The notes: generated by a model from the letters alone, not told the origin. A stretch of DNA of 64,000 nucleotides from Oscillatoriales cyanobacterium (GCA_004293365.1 RDYN01000035.1:1-64000), one strand, 5' to 3'; shown: positions 19,542 through 30,231, counted from the first letter of the stretch. Made by a program: numbers and translations.

Positions 19542-19548
19542 TTCATCA

Positions 19549-20223
19549 ATGAACTGGAACTTTTCCATCATCTGGAATAACCTTTTACCCCTATGCTTTG
19601 CCTTACTAACCACGATCGGGATTAGTCTTGGTAGTATTGCTCTTGGAACGATCGTCGGCGTGTTAGTCGGGGTGCTTTCCCTCACATCCTCCCGACTCAT
19701 TTCTGGGTTCGCCAAATTCTTCATCGAACTTTTCCTCGCACTCCCCGCCTTAGTCCTACTCGTTTGGCTTTACTACAGTCTGCCTCTACTCATCCCCGGC
19801 TTTATCCTGGACGGGCAAAGCTGTGCCGTGTTGGGGCTAGGTTTGAGCCTCGCTGCCTTTGTTGCAGATATCATCCGGGGTGGGATTAACTCCATCCCGC
19901 CCGGAGAAATTGAGGTTGCCTATTGCACGGGAATGACTCGCTTAGAAACGATTCGCTATATCCTGATTCCCCAAGTTTTTCGCAAATCCTGGCTGCCCCT
20001 CATGGGACAGTACATCACTACCTACAAATTCTCCACCCTGGCATCGGTCATTGCCGTACCAGAAATCCTTCATACCGCCAATTCAATCATCGCTCAAACC
20101 TACCGCCCGATCGAGATTTATTCAACGGTTGCCGTGATGTTCATCGCTACCGTTGTTCCCCTCAACCTCCTACTAAGACGGGTACAGCAAGTCAAAGAAC
20201 TGGGTGGTACGGAGACAATATAA
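19549..20223 (+). CDS. ABC transporter permease, polar amino acid type
   Basis: The 224-residue inner membrane protein has about five membrane helices and the HisM/GlnP permease signature. The EAA loop EVAYCTGMTRLETIRYILIP (about 122-142) docks the ATPase. It begins 7 bp after the binding-protein stop. Only one permease gene is present, so the pore is probably a homodimer. Confidence 0.9.
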   Translation: MNWNFSIIWNNLLPLCFALLTTIGISLGSIALGTIVGVLVGVLSLTSSRLISGFAKFFIELFLALPALVLLVWLYYSLPLLIPGFILDGQSCAVLGLGLSLAAFVADIIRGGINSIPPGEIEVAYCTGMTRLETIRYILIPQVFRKSWLPLMGQYITTYKFSTLASVIAVPEILHTANSIIAQTYRPIEIYSTVAVMFIATVVPLNLLLRRVQQVKELGGTETI

Positions 20224-20242
20224 GCAAGCTCTCAATCCTACA

Positions 20243-20917
20243 ATGCAAAGTTCATTCCTAAGCATCGAAAATCTGGGCAAACGGTTTAATAATGCCAATA
20301 TTCTAGAGAATGTCAGCTTCTCGCTAGAAAAAGGTGAGAGTATGCTGATTCAAGGCAAAAGTGGCTGCGGGAAAACTACCCTGTTGCGCTGCATTGCGTT
20401 GCTCGAAGCGATCGATCGAGGTCGAATTATCTTCAATGAAAGAGTCGTTTCCCAAGCAGGTCATCTCGATCGTGCGAACAGTCGGCTAGAAATTGGCATG
20501 GTTTTTCAACAACTATACCTCTGGTCGCACATGACTGTTCTAGAAAACGTAGCACTACCCCTTTGGTTGCGTAACGGTAAACGTAAAAAGCTAGCAGATG
20601 AGGTTGCCAAGCATCAGCTAGCCCAGCTTGGGATTGAAGATAAAGCGAATGAGTACCCCAATCAACTATCAGGAGGACAACGGCAACGGGCAGCATTTGC
20701 CCGTGCGCTGGTACACTCTCCTCAACTCCTGCTACTCGATGAAATTACAGCAAATTTAGATCCTGAAACAGCTTATAAAGTTGTAGGCATTGTTGAAAAA
20801 ATTATTGAAGCAGGTACATCTGTCATTTGGGTGACGCATTCCGAGCTACCTTCTGCGATCTGGTCTTATGTTCTGCGTTTTGGCGATCGCACCTGGCTCA
20901 AAGAGAAATATAATTAG
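20243..20917 (+). CDS. ABC transporter ATPase, polar amino acid type
   Basis: The 224-residue protein has Walker A GKSGCGKTT (about 37-45), a Q-loop (MVFQQLYLW), the signature LSGGQRQR, Walker B LLLLDE and the switch His in VTHSE. The D-loop reads ITANLDPE rather than the usual PTSALDPE. The ATG at 20243 lies after the permease stop; a frame starting at 20204 would overlap it. This gene completes the importer and is the last in the run. Confidence 0.93.
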   Translation: MQSSFLSIENLGKRFNNANILENVSFSLEKGESMLIQGKSGCGKTTLLRCIALLEAIDRGRIIFNERVVSQAGHLDRANSRLEIGMVFQQLYLWSHMTVLENVALPLWLRNGKRKKLADEVAKHQLAQLGIEDKANEYPNQLSGGQRQRAAFARALVHSPQLLLLDEITANLDPETAYKVVGIVEKIIEAGTSVIWVTHSELPSAIWSYVLRFGDRTWLKEKYN

Positions 20918-20953
20918 GGATTAGTTGGAGAAAGCGAATTGAGTCAAAGCATA

Positions 20954-21031
20954 ATGACAGAAATTTTTGAGAGAGAGCCAGAAATTAAAGACTACATTAT
21001 TCAAGCATCTTTGAACTCGGAAAATATGTGA
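20954..21031 (+). other. 25-codon frame at the right edge of the 13.4-21.0 kb block
   Basis: The frame MTEIFEREPEIKDYIIQASL and on runs head-on into the 3' end of the toxin gene and overlaps it by 31 bp. It reads like the N-terminus of a soluble protein and may be the cut-off start of another gene. No convincing ribosome site was seen. It may also be chance. Confidence 0.25.
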
Positions 21032-21231
21032 GTGTCGCTATTTCGGACTCTCAACTTGAAGACTGCATAACCCACTCCAGCAATTCGATCTCCTGGCAGT
21101 TCTCCCCCTATGAGTTGTTCGATAATGGGTTGAATATCATTGCGAATGCTGCGGTATTTTTTTGCAAGAGTGCGTAAATTGCGATTGAAGGTTGGCGAAA
21201 CTATAACTTGAATTAAGGGCAAGTCAGTCAT
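21001..21231 (-). CDS. RelE/ParE-like toxin with altered, truncated C-terminus
   Basis: From ATG 21231 the product is 76 residues: VIVSPTFNRNLRTLAKKYRSIRNDIQPII, then GYAVFKLRVRNSDTH, typical of RelE-like ribosome-dependent ribonucleases. In relatives the strand after RNSD continues into a G-x-R-V-I-Y-type segment that carries active residues. Here it is replaced by IFSEFKDA and a stop, so the toxin is probably dead. The start overlaps the antitoxin stop by 8 nt, and GGAATTGAG serves as the ribosome site. The break falls at the right edge of the presumed insertion. Confidence 0.65.
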   Translation of the reverse strand: MTDLPLIQVIVSPTFNRNLRTLAKKYRSIRNDIQPIIEQLIGGELPGDRIAGVGYAVFKLRVRNSDTHIFSEFKDA

Positions 21232-21559
21232 TCTCAATTCCTTCCCACATTTGAGCAACCGGAATGGTTTGCCCACTCATGGCTTCGTGCCAAGCTTGCC
21301 GAAAATCTTGTAGAAGCGCTGCTTTAGATTCGCCCTCCCCGTCAATTTCTGAGGGTTCTGAAATACTAAAAGAATTAGCAGCAGGCATCTCTTGGATTTC
21401 TGCTGAGAAAACCTCTGGCAGATTATTTTGCGAAATGATTACCCCCTGATGTTGCTTTTGGCTTAGAAACTCTATAAAACTCGCAACCAATGCCAGATGT
21501 TCTGGAGAAAGTCGATCGATGGCTCGATCGATTTGATGTCGAAGTGCCACTACATTCAT
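21224..21559 (-). CDS. Antitoxin-like protein paired with the RelE-like toxin
   Basis: The 111-residue protein begins MNVVALRHQIDRAIDRLSPEHLALVASFIEFLSQ, the helical start common to cyanobacterial antitoxins found next to RelE-like toxins, then an acidic low-complexity middle and a short C-terminal helix. It overlaps the toxin start (ATGACTGA), so the two are translationally coupled. With the toxin damaged, it may be an orphan. Confidence 0.65.
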   Translation of the reverse strand: MNVVALRHQIDRAIDRLSPEHLALVASFIEFLSQKQHQGVIISQNNLPEVFSAEIQEMPAANSFSISEPSEIDGEGESKAALLQDFRQAWHEAMSGQTIPVAQMWEGIEND

Positions 21560-21719
21560 AATGCCATCAGACCTGTTAATTTTACCTTCATTTTAACGTA
21601 AACCCGCCCCGCCTTGAATATCGCTCTTCCCTCTGCTTTCTCTGGCACTGATGCAGTTCAAAACTCTTCTCCTCCCTTCTGTGGCACAATCATAAATAAG
21701 ATCAAACCCTGAAGCCACC

Positions 21720-24572
21720 ATGACCGCAAACCTACCGCCCCAATACGACCCCAAAGCCACCGAAACCAAGTGGCAAAAATACTGGGAAGACAACCAAACC
21801 TTCAAAGCCGATCCAGAAGCAGGCGGCGAACCCTACTGCGTCGTCATTCCGCCGCCCAACGTGACCGGCAGCCTCCACATGGGACACGCCTTTGAAGAAA
21901 CCCTAATTGATGTCCTCGTCCGCTATCACCGCATGACTGGACGCAATACCCTGTGGTTGCCGGGAACGGATCATGCTAGTATCGCAGTTCAAACTATTCT
22001 CGAAAAACAACTCAAAGCACAAGGCAAAACTCGCCACGATTTAGGTAGAGAAAAATTCCTAGAACGGGCTTGGGAATGGAAAGCTGAGTCTGGCAATACT
22101 ATTACTAATCAATTACGCAGTTTGGGCGTGTCTGTTGATTGGTCGCGGGAACGCTTTACGATGGATGAAGGCTTATCCGCTGCGGTTTTAGAAGCCTTTG
22201 TCCGCCTCTACGATGAGGGGCTGATTTATCGCGGCAATTACTTGGTGAATTGGTGTCCGGCGAGTCAGTCTGCTGTGTCGGATTTGGAGGTTGACCAGCA
22301 GGAAGTTGAGGGCCATTTGTGGCATTTCCGCTATCCTTTGACGGATGGTTCTGGTTATTTGGAGGTGGCGACGACTCGGCCGGAGACGATGCTGGGCGAT
22401 ACTGGCGTTGCGGTGAATCCAGAGGACGATCGCTACAAGCATCTTATCGGTAAAACTGTCACTTTGCCAATTGTCGATCGCGAAATTCCAATTTTTGCCG
22501 ATGAATTAGTTGACGCGACTTTTGGAACAGGCTGTGTCAAGGTGACTCCCGCCCACGATCCGAATGACTTCGAGATGGGTAAGCGCCACAATTTGCCGTT
22601 TATCAACATCATGAACAAGGACGGCACTTTAAATGAAAATGCCGGAGAGTTCCAAGGACAAGACCGATTTGTTGCCCGAAAGAATGTCGTAAAACGTTTA
22701 GAAATAGACGGCGTCTTAGTTAAAATTGAAGATTACAAACATACAGTTCCCTACAGCGAACGCGGCAAAGTTCCCGTCGAACCGTTGCTATCTACGCAAT
22801 GGTTTGTGAAGATAGAACCGCTTTCTGGGCGCGCTTTGGAAGCCTTAGATCAAAACAATTCACCTGTCTTTGTTCCTGAGAGATGGACAAAGGTTTATCG
22901 CGATTGGTTGGTGAAGCTGAAAGATTGGTGTATTTCCCGACAATTGTGGTGGGGACACCAAATCCCGGCTTGGTATGCTGTTAGCGAAACTCACGGCGAA
23001 ATTACTGATACAACGCCGTTTGTGGTGGCGAAAACTGAAGCTGAAGCTAGGGAAAAAGCTACTGCTAAATTTGGTGAGGATGTCCAGCTAGCAAGAGATC
23101 CAGATGTATTGGATACTTGGTTTTCCTCGGGGTTGTGGCCTTTCTCAACTTTGGGCTGGCCGGACGAAACTAAGGATTTGGATTTTTACTATCCGACAAC
23201 TACTTTGGTTACGGGTTTTGATATCATCTTTTTCTGGGTTGCGAGAATGACGATGATGGCAGGACATTTTACTGGAAAGATGCCTTTTGAGACTGTTTAC
23301 ATTCACGGTTTGGTGTTGGATGAAAATGGTCACAAAATGTCTAAGAGTAAAAATAACGGTATTGACCCGCTGCTGTTGATTGGCAAGTACGGGACTGATG
23401 CTTTGCGCTACACTTTGGTTAAGGAAGTGATTGGGGCCGGGCAGAATATTCGCATGGAGTACGATCGCAAAACTGATGAATCTAAATCAGTCGAGACTTC
23501 GCGGAATTTCACTAATAAGTTGTGGAATGCGGCCCGGTTTGTGATGATGAATCTGGAAGGACAAACTCCTCAGCAGTTGGGTAAACCTCTCACTCAGGTT
23601 CGTAGTGAGGACTTTAGTCCGCAGGGGGAGAGGACTGAAGTCCTTACTACAAACCAGGTTCGTAGTGAGGACTTTAGTCCGCAGGGGGAGAGGACTGAAG
23701 TCCTTACTACGAACCTTACTACAAACCTTAGCGATCGCTGGATTCTTTCTCGCTATTATCAAGTTGTACAACAAAGTCGCACTTGTTTAGAAAATTACGG
23801 TTTGGGGGAAGCGGCGAAGGGACTTTACGAGTTTATTTGGGGCGATTTTTGCGACTGGTATATTGAGTTAGTCAAGTCTCGCTTACAACAAGATGCTGAA
23901 CCCAATTCTAAGAAAGTTGCACAGCAAACTTTTGCTTTTGTGTTGGAAGGAATTCTGAAATTGCTGCATCCTTTTATGCCGCACATTACTGAGGAGATTT
24001 GGCACACTCTGACTCAAACGGGCGAGGATGAATGTCTGGCTTTGCAAGCTTATCCTGAACCAGAACCATCGCTGATAAATCCTGAATTAGAACAGCAGTT
24101 TGAGTTGTTGTTCGGGACAATTCGCACTATTCGCAATTTGCGGGCGGATTCGGATATCAAACCGAGTGTGAAGGTGACGGTGATTTTGCAAAGCGACAAT
24201 GAAAAAGAACGCCAAATTCTCTTGGATGGAGGCGTTTACATTCAGGATTTGGCTAAAGTCGAAAATCTGACGGTGACAGCTAGTTTAGATGCAGAACCAA
24301 CCCTTGATAAGGGGGGGTCAATTGCTGGGGTTGTCGGTACTGTCCAAGTCTTGATTCCTCTGGCTGGTGTGGTCGATTTGGTGGCTTTGCGCGGTAAGTT
24401 GGAGAAGAAGCTGGCTAAGGTGGAAGCTGAAATTAAGCATACGGCGGCGCGTTTGACTAATCAGAAGTTTGTGGATAAGGCTACTCCTGATGTGGTTCAG
24501 GGGGCGAGGGATGCTTTGGCTGAATCCGAAAAACAAGCTGAGATTTTGCGCGATCGGCTAAAGTTGTTTTAA
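21720..24572 (+). CDS. valS: Valyl-tRNA synthetase carrying an in-frame repeat insertion
   Basis: Class I synthetase charging tRNA-Val. The 950-residue chain has the HIGH-type motif [15 protein letters not shown] (about 45-59), the editing domain, KMSKS (near 540), the helical anticodon domain and a C-terminal coiled coil ([16 protein letters not shown]). Between the catalytic part ([14 protein letters not shown]) and the anticodon domain ([11 protein letters not shown]), about 44 residues come from two tandem copies of a family A palindrome plus a partial third: [20 protein letters not shown] twice, then LTTN. The reading frame stays open and the gene is otherwise complete, so the enzyme is probably functional with an extra loop. 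It stands alone. Confidence 0.97.
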   Translation: MTANLPPQYDPKATETKWQKYWEDNQTFKADPEAGGEPYCVVIPPPNVTGSLHMGHAFEETLIDVLVRYHRMTGRNTLWLPGTDHASIAVQTILEKQLKAQGKTRHDLGREKFLERAWEWKAESGNTITNQLRSLGVSVDWSRERFTMDEGLSAAVLEAFVRLYDEGLIYRGNYLVNWCPASQSAVSDLEVDQQEVEGHLWHFRYPLTDGSGYLEVATTRPETMLGDTGVAVNPEDDRYKHLIGKTVTLPIVDREIPIFADELVDATFGTGCVKVTPAHDPNDFEMGKRHNLPFINIMNKDGTLNENAGEFQGQDRFVARKNVVKRLEIDGVLVKIEDYKHTVPYSERGKVPVEPLLSTQWFVKIEPLSGRALEALDQNNSPVFVPERWTKVYRDWLVKLKDWCISRQLWWGHQIPAWYAVSETHGEITDTTPFVVAKTEAEAREKATAKFGEDVQLARDPDVLDTWFSSGLWPFSTLGWPDETKDLDFYYPTTTLVTGFDIIFFWVARMTMMAGHFTGKMPFETVYIHGLVLDENGHKMSKSKNNGIDPLLLIGKYGTDALRYTLVKEVIGAGQNIRMEYDRKTDESKSVETSRNFTNKLWNAARFVMMNLEGQTPQQLGKPLTQVRSEDFSPQGERTEVLTTNQVRSEDFSPQGERTEVLTTNLTTNLSDRWILSRYYQVVQQSRTCLENYGLGEAAKGLYEFIWGDFCDWYIELVKSRLQQDAEPNSKKVAQQTFAFVLEGILKLLHPFMPHITEEIWHTLTQTGEDECLALQAYPEPEPSLINPELEQQFELLFGTIRTIRNLRADSDIKPSVKVTVILQSDNEKERQILLDGGVYIQDLAKVENLTVTASLDAEPTLDKGGSIAGVVGTVQVLIPLAGVVDLVALRGKLEKKLAKVEAEIKHTAARLTNQKFVDKATPDVVQGARDALAESEKQAEILRDRLKLF
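23595..23726 (+). repeat. Family A palindrome, two tandem 60-bp copies inside valS
   Basis: Copies at 23595-23654 and 23655-23714 differ at one base near the end; a 12-bp tail repeats the last part. Each copy has arms of the ggttcgtagtgaggacttta type and a gcaggggga loop. The 60-bp period is a multiple of three and the frame chosen has no stop codon. Confidence 0.95.
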
Positions 24573-24748
24573 GGAGTAATTAGTCATTAGTCATTAGTCA
24601 TTAGTCATTAGTCGCGGGTGGGGTGAGAAACCGGGTTTCTACGAAATTTTGTGTTTAGTCACGATAAATCTCGAAAGAAACCCGGTTTCTGAGGTTATTG
24701 CCGAAATTACCAATTACCAATTACCAATTATCAATTACCAATTACCCC
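24573..24748. repeat. Heptamer tract, family C palindrome and taccaat tract
   Basis: Three repeats fill the gap after valS: tagtcat units (about 24579-24613), a family C element with gaaaccgggtttct and agaaacccggtttct arms (24627-24690), and taccaat units (about 24707-24747) running up to the next ATG. Confidence 0.85.
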
Positions 24749-24749
24749 C

Positions 24750-25223
24750 ATGTTATATTTAGCCCAAGTACAAAAGAAGGAAATTTCAGGTGAGATAAGT
24801 CTGCAATTGCTGGCTTGTCAAAATTCTGATGATACTTGGGCTATGCTTTTTCAAGAAACTGTTTTGACGCTACCGCCAGATTTCGATCGAAATGTTTTAA
24901 ATGAAGGGATGCTAGTCTTAGCACATCTTGGCGAAAATAGCAAGGTTTTGCACATTCAATCAGCTACAAACTGGGTGCTAGAATTAGTTCAGAAGTATTT
25001 AACAACGGGCTTTACTCCCGATTTTTTGCAGCAAGAAGCCCAGAAGGCGGAAGGGTGGCGGCAGTCTCTCACTTTGCAAAGTCAAGAGTTGTCTCGCCGA
25101 TCGATCGAAGTTGAAGCCCGCCGGGAACAAATTCAAAATTTAGAGGCAAAACTCCAGCAGGAAAAGGAATTGCTGGAAAGTACGATCGCCCAATTGAAAA
25201 ATTCACCACAACTACCGGAATAA
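24750..25223 (+). CDS. Conserved-looking cyanobacterial protein with C-terminal coiled coil
   Basis: The family is not recognised. The 157-residue protein has an N-terminal beta-rich part (MLYLAQVQKKEISGEISLQLL) and a helix (NWVLELVQKYLTTGFTP). From about residue 95 it is a charged coiled coil (EVEARREQIQNLEAKLQQEKE). No signal or membrane segment was seen. The ATG directly follows a repeat tract and no ribosome site is obvious. Confidence 0.6.
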   Translation: MLYLAQVQKKEISGEISLQLLACQNSDDTWAMLFQETVLTLPPDFDRNVLNEGMLVLAHLGENSKVLHIQSATNWVLELVQKYLTTGFTPDFLQQEAQKAEGWRQSLTLQSQELSRRSIEVEARREQIQNLEAKLQQEKELLESTIAQLKNSPQLPE

Positions 25224-25228
25224 AATTG

Positions 25229-25289
25229 GTTTGATCGTTCGGACTTTAGTCGTCATAAAATCAGAGGACTAAAGTCCGAACGATCAAAC
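25229..25289. repeat. Family A palindrome, gatcgttcggac variant
   Basis: Perfect 23-bp arms (25229-25251 and 25267-25289) around a 15-nt loop. The outer arm reads gtttgatcgttcgg instead of gttcgtagtgagg. Confidence 0.9.
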
Positions 25290-25384
25290 ACCTTTATTAC
25301 GGGTAATTTGCTGGACATGATATAGTTTGTAACCTCACAAATACCCCTTACCCGTTGCTGAATCGCCAGCCAAATTGCCCGCTG

Positions 25385-26314
25385 CTAAAGCACTTTTGAC
25401 TTCAACCAAGCGGCGGGGAGACACAGCAGTTTCTGAGAATTGGTAACATAAGCCCGCTTCTGAAACACATCGTACTGATTGCGTTCGATCGCATTTAATA
25501 TCTTACTGTACAGCATTGTCGCAGCCCAAACTGTCCAGCGGATATCGGGACTGAGCACTTTAATTCCCGGTTCCGCGCTGGCGTACAATTTGCGAGCTCG
25601 CTGAATTTGAAAGCGCATCAATTCCCGCCAGCGGTTGTCAATTACACCGTTGAATAAGTCTTCCTCAGTGTAGTTAAACAAGGCTAAGTCTTCTAGGGGA
25701 ATGTAAATGCGGCCGCGGCGGGCGTCTTCTCCCACATCGCGCAGAATGTTAGTTAACTGCTTGGCAATACCGAGAGATATGGCTTCTTCTTTGGGAATTC
25801 TATTCCCCCAGTGCCAATTCCAGTTAGCAGCGGAGTTGGATTCGTCTACGCCCATGACAGACATTGACATCATCCCGACAGTGCCGGCTACTCGGTAACA
25901 GTAAAGATTGAGCTCTTCAAAAGTTTCGTAACGGCTGCGGTACAAGTCCATTTGCTGGCCCGCAATCATTTCGCGAAACGGTTGAATGTCGATCGGGAAA
26001 CGAGACAGCGTATCCACCAAAGCCACGTCATAATCATCGTGGGGATGGCCCGCAAACACAGATTCTAGGCGTTTTTCCCACAAATTTAGCGTTTCAGGGG
26101 TCGTAGCCTCAGAACCAGGCCCGTCTACGAGTTCGTCGGTGCGGCGGCACCAGACGTAAATCGCCCAGATTGCCCGACGCTTGGCTTCGGGCATGAGTTG
26201 AGTGCCTAAATAAAAATTTTTGGCATAACTCGCTGTGATTTGGCGGCACAGTTCGTAGGATTCATCCAAAGAGGCCAGAGTTCTCATGCACTGGAGTTTT
26301 GACAGTTGCAGCAT
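25385..26314 (-). CDS. crtB: Phytoene synthase
   Basis: Joins two geranylgeranyl diphosphates to make 15-cis-phytoene, the first committed carotenoid step. The 309-residue protein has both aspartate-rich magnesium-binding motifs, RRTDELVDG (near 58-66) and NILRDVGEDARRGRIYIP (near 190-207), plus YCYRVAGTVG. It lies 208 bp downstream of crtP on the same strand, the usual cyanobacterial order, so a crtP-crtB operon is likely. Confidence 0.97.
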   Translation of the reverse strand: MLQLSKLQCMRTLASLDESYELCRQITASYAKNFYLGTQLMPEAKRRAIWAIYVWCRRTDELVDGPGSEATTPETLNLWEKRLESVFAGHPHDDYDVALVDTLSRFPIDIQPFREMIAGQQMDLYRSRYETFEELNLYCYRVAGTVGMMSMSVMGVDESNSAANWNWHWGNRIPKEEAISLGIAKQLTNILRDVGEDARRGRIYIPLEDLALFNYTEEDLFNGVIDNRWRELMRFQIQRARKLYASAEPGIKVLSPDIRWTVWAATMLYSKILNAIERNQYDVFQKRAYVTNSQKLLCLPAAWLKSKVL

Positions 26315-26409
26315 CCGAGAATAAGAAATTTAAAGATTAGAACTGACATTCCCCCGTTTAGAAAACGGGAGATTCTTTTACGTCTTGAGGACTTACGCAT
26401 CTGAACAAA

Positions 26410-26475
26410 GAAACTGGGTTTTTGAACCGAGATTGAGGGTTCTAAGCAAATATTTTGGCTAAAAACCCGGTTTCC
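26410..26475. repeat. Family C palindrome between crtP and crtB
   Basis: Imperfect arms aaactgggtttttgaacc and ggctaaaaacccggttt enclose about 30 bp. A fragment resembling the end of the 16.2-kb element (gaggacttacgca) lies just before it, at 26388-26400. Confidence 0.7.
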
Positions 26476-26522
26476 GGTCGTCCGTGCGTCTGTCCCAGTC
26501 TTTATGAAAAATTCTTAATTTT

Positions 26523-27896
<1,374 letters not shown>

Positions 27897-28004
27897 TTAA
27901 TACTACTGCCCTCTGTTCGCTTCGCCTTAATTATACGTTACAACTCGTTACATTTTCCACGAAATGTCTGGGGATGTGGTTGTGTCCGTTGGTGTTGGGC
28001 CCGA

Positions 28005-28207
28005 GTCCGACAGGGACTGAAAGTCCCTGTCTCATAGCGCAAGTCCTCTCAAAGAGGACTCAAGAGTTTATTACCCGAAAGCCCGCCAGGGACTGAAAGT
28101 CCCTGTCTCATAGGGCAAGTCCTCTCAAAGAGGACTGAAAAATGTATTAGTCCTCAGTCCTCTTTGAGAGGACTTTTGCTTTGAGGCAGGGGTTTAAACC
28201 CCTGCCG
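28005..28207. repeat. Family D repeat cluster
   Basis: Two direct units (cagggactgaaagtccctg, then ctcatag, then agtcctctcaaagaggact) near 28011 and 28086, then an inverted unit ending in gcaggggtttaaacccctgc at about 28186-28205. The 27897-28351 gap contains this cluster and no gene. Confidence 0.85.
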
Positions 28208-28351
28208 GACTCAGGGAACTGCGGGCAATATCGTTATTCAGCAGTCAGCAATGTCCTGTTTTAAAAGACTGAATACTTCAAGTATTTGAGAAAAATTTAG
28301 CAAGCTTTGCTATCATAAATAAAAAGCAAATTTAATAATTTAGTTAAGTTT

Positions 28352-28990
28352 ATGGTACAAACAATTCAAGCTAGAAATGTCGCGCTGACAGATTTGGAAA
28401 GCCAATTCAAAATAGAGTGGGTTGAGGACGATCGGTTCTTTCGCGAGTGGCAAGACGATCTGCCAGAAATTAGCGCTTATGAAAAACAGCGGCTGGACAG
28501 AGTGAAAGCAAGTTACAGGAATTTGCTCAAACATCCGCCACTTCTAGAAAATACAGTCAAAATGGTGGTGCTGTCTCCGTTTTTGGATTTGGCAGATTTT
28601 TATCTCGAACCTTTTCACGTCTCTTCGGAAAAATCTGTTGAAATTATTGACGAAGATGAAGGACTACTTGTGAGGGGACAGTTGGATGTTTTGGCTTTGT
28701 GTCGGGAGTTGTGGGTAGTAGTTATCGAATCTAAAAAAGCGGCGTTTTCTTTGGAGGTAGGGATTCCGCAGTTATTGGCTTATATGTTAGCTAGCGTGAC
28801 GGGCGATCGACCTGCTTACGGCTTGTTAACGAATGGTTCTAATTTTTTGTTTGTCAAGTTAGTTAAGGGGGAAACACCGCAGTACGCTTTTTCTCGCTGG
28901 TTTTCTATGTTCAATCCGGGAAACGATTTGTACGCGGTATTGAGTATTTTAAAGCGCCTCGGTGAGTTGAGTGTTGGTAATCTGGTTTAG
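28352..28990 (+). CDS. PD-(D/E)XK nuclease-like protein related to type I restriction R subunits
   Basis: The 212-residue protein has RGQLDVLAL with Asp112 and VVVIESKKA with Glu126 and Lys128, the D...E-x-K site of restriction-type nucleases, followed by IPQLLAYMLAS, where the Gln is typical. It resembles the N-terminal nuclease part of HsdR but has no helicase domain, and no HsdM or HsdS genes are near. Such solitary genes are frequent in filamentous cyanobacteria; their role is unknown. Confidence 0.75.
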   Translation: MVQTIQARNVALTDLESQFKIEWVEDDRFFREWQDDLPEISAYEKQRLDRVKASYRNLLKHPPLLENTVKMVVLSPFLDLADFYLEPFHVSSEKSVEIIDEDEGLLVRGQLDVLALCRELWVVVIESKKAAFSLEVGIPQLLAYMLASVTGDRPAYGLLTNGSNFLFVKLVKGETPQYAFSRWFSMFNPGNDLYAVLSILKRLGELSVGNLV

Positions 28991-29000
28991 TGGGGGAATC

Positions 29001-29153
29001 AGAAACCGGGTTTTTTTACGAAAATCTTTGGTTTTCACCCACAAACTCGGTAAAAAACCCGGTTTCTCGGCCGCGCAACTGCGGGTCAGAAACCGGGTTT
29101 TTTCCGACAATCTTTCGCTGTCACCGACTGATTCGGAAAAAAACCCGGTTTCT
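29001..29153. repeat. Two family C palindromes in tandem
   Basis: Elements at 29001-29067 and 29088-29153, each with agaaaccgggttttt and its complement as arms. They fill the gap between two convergent genes, where they could act as a bidirectional hairpin. Confidence 0.85.
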
Positions 29154-29187
29154 TTGCCACCAATAGTAACCATCGAATTTTTGCCAT

Positions 29188-30231
29188 TCAAGTTTGTACT
29201 GAAAACTCTTCTGGATCGACTCCCCAATTAGTCCAGCGAATTGCTTCCCGTGCTGAGTTAATATCCGGCGGCACTCGCAAAGCGTGAATAAATCCGGTGC
29301 TGGGACAAGTCATCTTTAACAGATAAATTGGCTCTACGTCAAAGTTTGTATCAATTTTTAATAAGGTGTATTCCTGCCAAGTATCTAATTCAACTGCTGC
29401 TAATTCGCGGGCTATGCGATCGTATCCAATTCCTTGAATTAGCACTCGCCGCAGTTCGGCGTTTTCTTCTTCTAAAAGCCATTGAGGCTGCCATTCGCGG
29501 GGGTGCAGTTTTCCGTATTTTTCGGGTAAGGTGACGCCGTGATAGGAGTAGATGCTGTATCCGTCGGCAAATTGAATTGCGGGCCCTCCTTCGGCGTGGA
29601 GGCGGTGTTGGGAGTCGAAAGATAGGATGCGGGGGCGATCGCACACAATACAAATTTTTTCATAGGGAAAAATCCAGCCGCATTGCGTTGTAAAAGATTG
29701 AAGTGCTTGCCACTTTATGGGGTTGTGTTTACACTTTAATACGGAAAAGCAGAAGTCACAATCTGCCGCAAATTCTGCCCATACTATAGAATCTAGAGGC
29801 GCATAATTTTCTTCGTCACTGAAAAATTCTACATGACCAATACTTGTTTCTAATAGTTTCTTAAAAATATCAGAAAAGTTATTCCATGCTTCCGGGTAAA
29901 ACGTGCCAGATAACTCATCTGAAAGCTGTTCGCTTATATTTTCCCAAGTTTCATTGTACAGTTGCTCTGCAAATTGCTTAAAAAGGTTGACTCCGAATTC
30001 CTCGTATAACTGAGGAAGTGATTCGCAGCCAATAACAAGATTAGCAGCTTCGTAGGGGCTGCCACAAAAAAGAATTTCCGGTTCTTTTTCGTCAATTGCG
30101 AGGTAAGCTTGTTTAACTGCTTCTGCTGATTTGTCGCGATCGATCGGCTCAGTGGAGTACATGATTTGCCTCCACTTTACATCATAAACTTCCATTAAAT
30201 CTTCTTGTTCGGGAGTAAGTGTTTCAATCAT
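29188..30231 (-). CDS. DUF6745-type protein of unknown function
   Basis: The preferred start, ATG 30231, gives 347 residues beginning MIETLTPEQEDL, the usual N-terminus as I recall it; an in-frame ATG at 30279 adds 16. YSTEPIDRDKSAEAV and KEPEILFCGSPYEAANLV near the start match the family. The core CDRPRILSFDSQHRLHAEGGPAI followed by YSYHGVTLPE and ENAELRRVLIQGIGYDRI (about 200-290) is a repeat-like module found in many filamentous cyanobacteria and actinobacteria. No catalytic motif is recognised. Confidence 0.7.
   Translation of the reverse strand: MIETLTPEQEDLMEVYDVKWRQIMYSTEPIDRDKSAEAVKQAYLAIDEKEPEILFCGSPYEAANLVIGCESLPQLYEEFGVNLFKQFAEQLYNETWENISEQLSDELSGTFYPEAWNNFSDIFKKLLETSIGHVEFFSDEENYAPLDSIVWAEFAADCDFCFSVLKCKHNPIKWQALQSFTTQCGWIFPYEKICIVCDRPRILSFDSQHRLHAEGGPAIQFADGYSIYSYHGVTLPEKYGKLHPREWQPQWLLEEENAELRRVLIQGIGYDRIARELAAVELDTWQEYTLLKIDTNFDVEPIYLLKMTCPSTGFIHALRVPPDINSAREAIRWTNWGVDPEEFSVQT

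Noticed and set aside
23595-23726. Intein or pseudogene explanation for the valS insertion
   Set aside because: The segment is far too short for an intein, has no splicing motifs, and the frame remains open through a complete synthetase.
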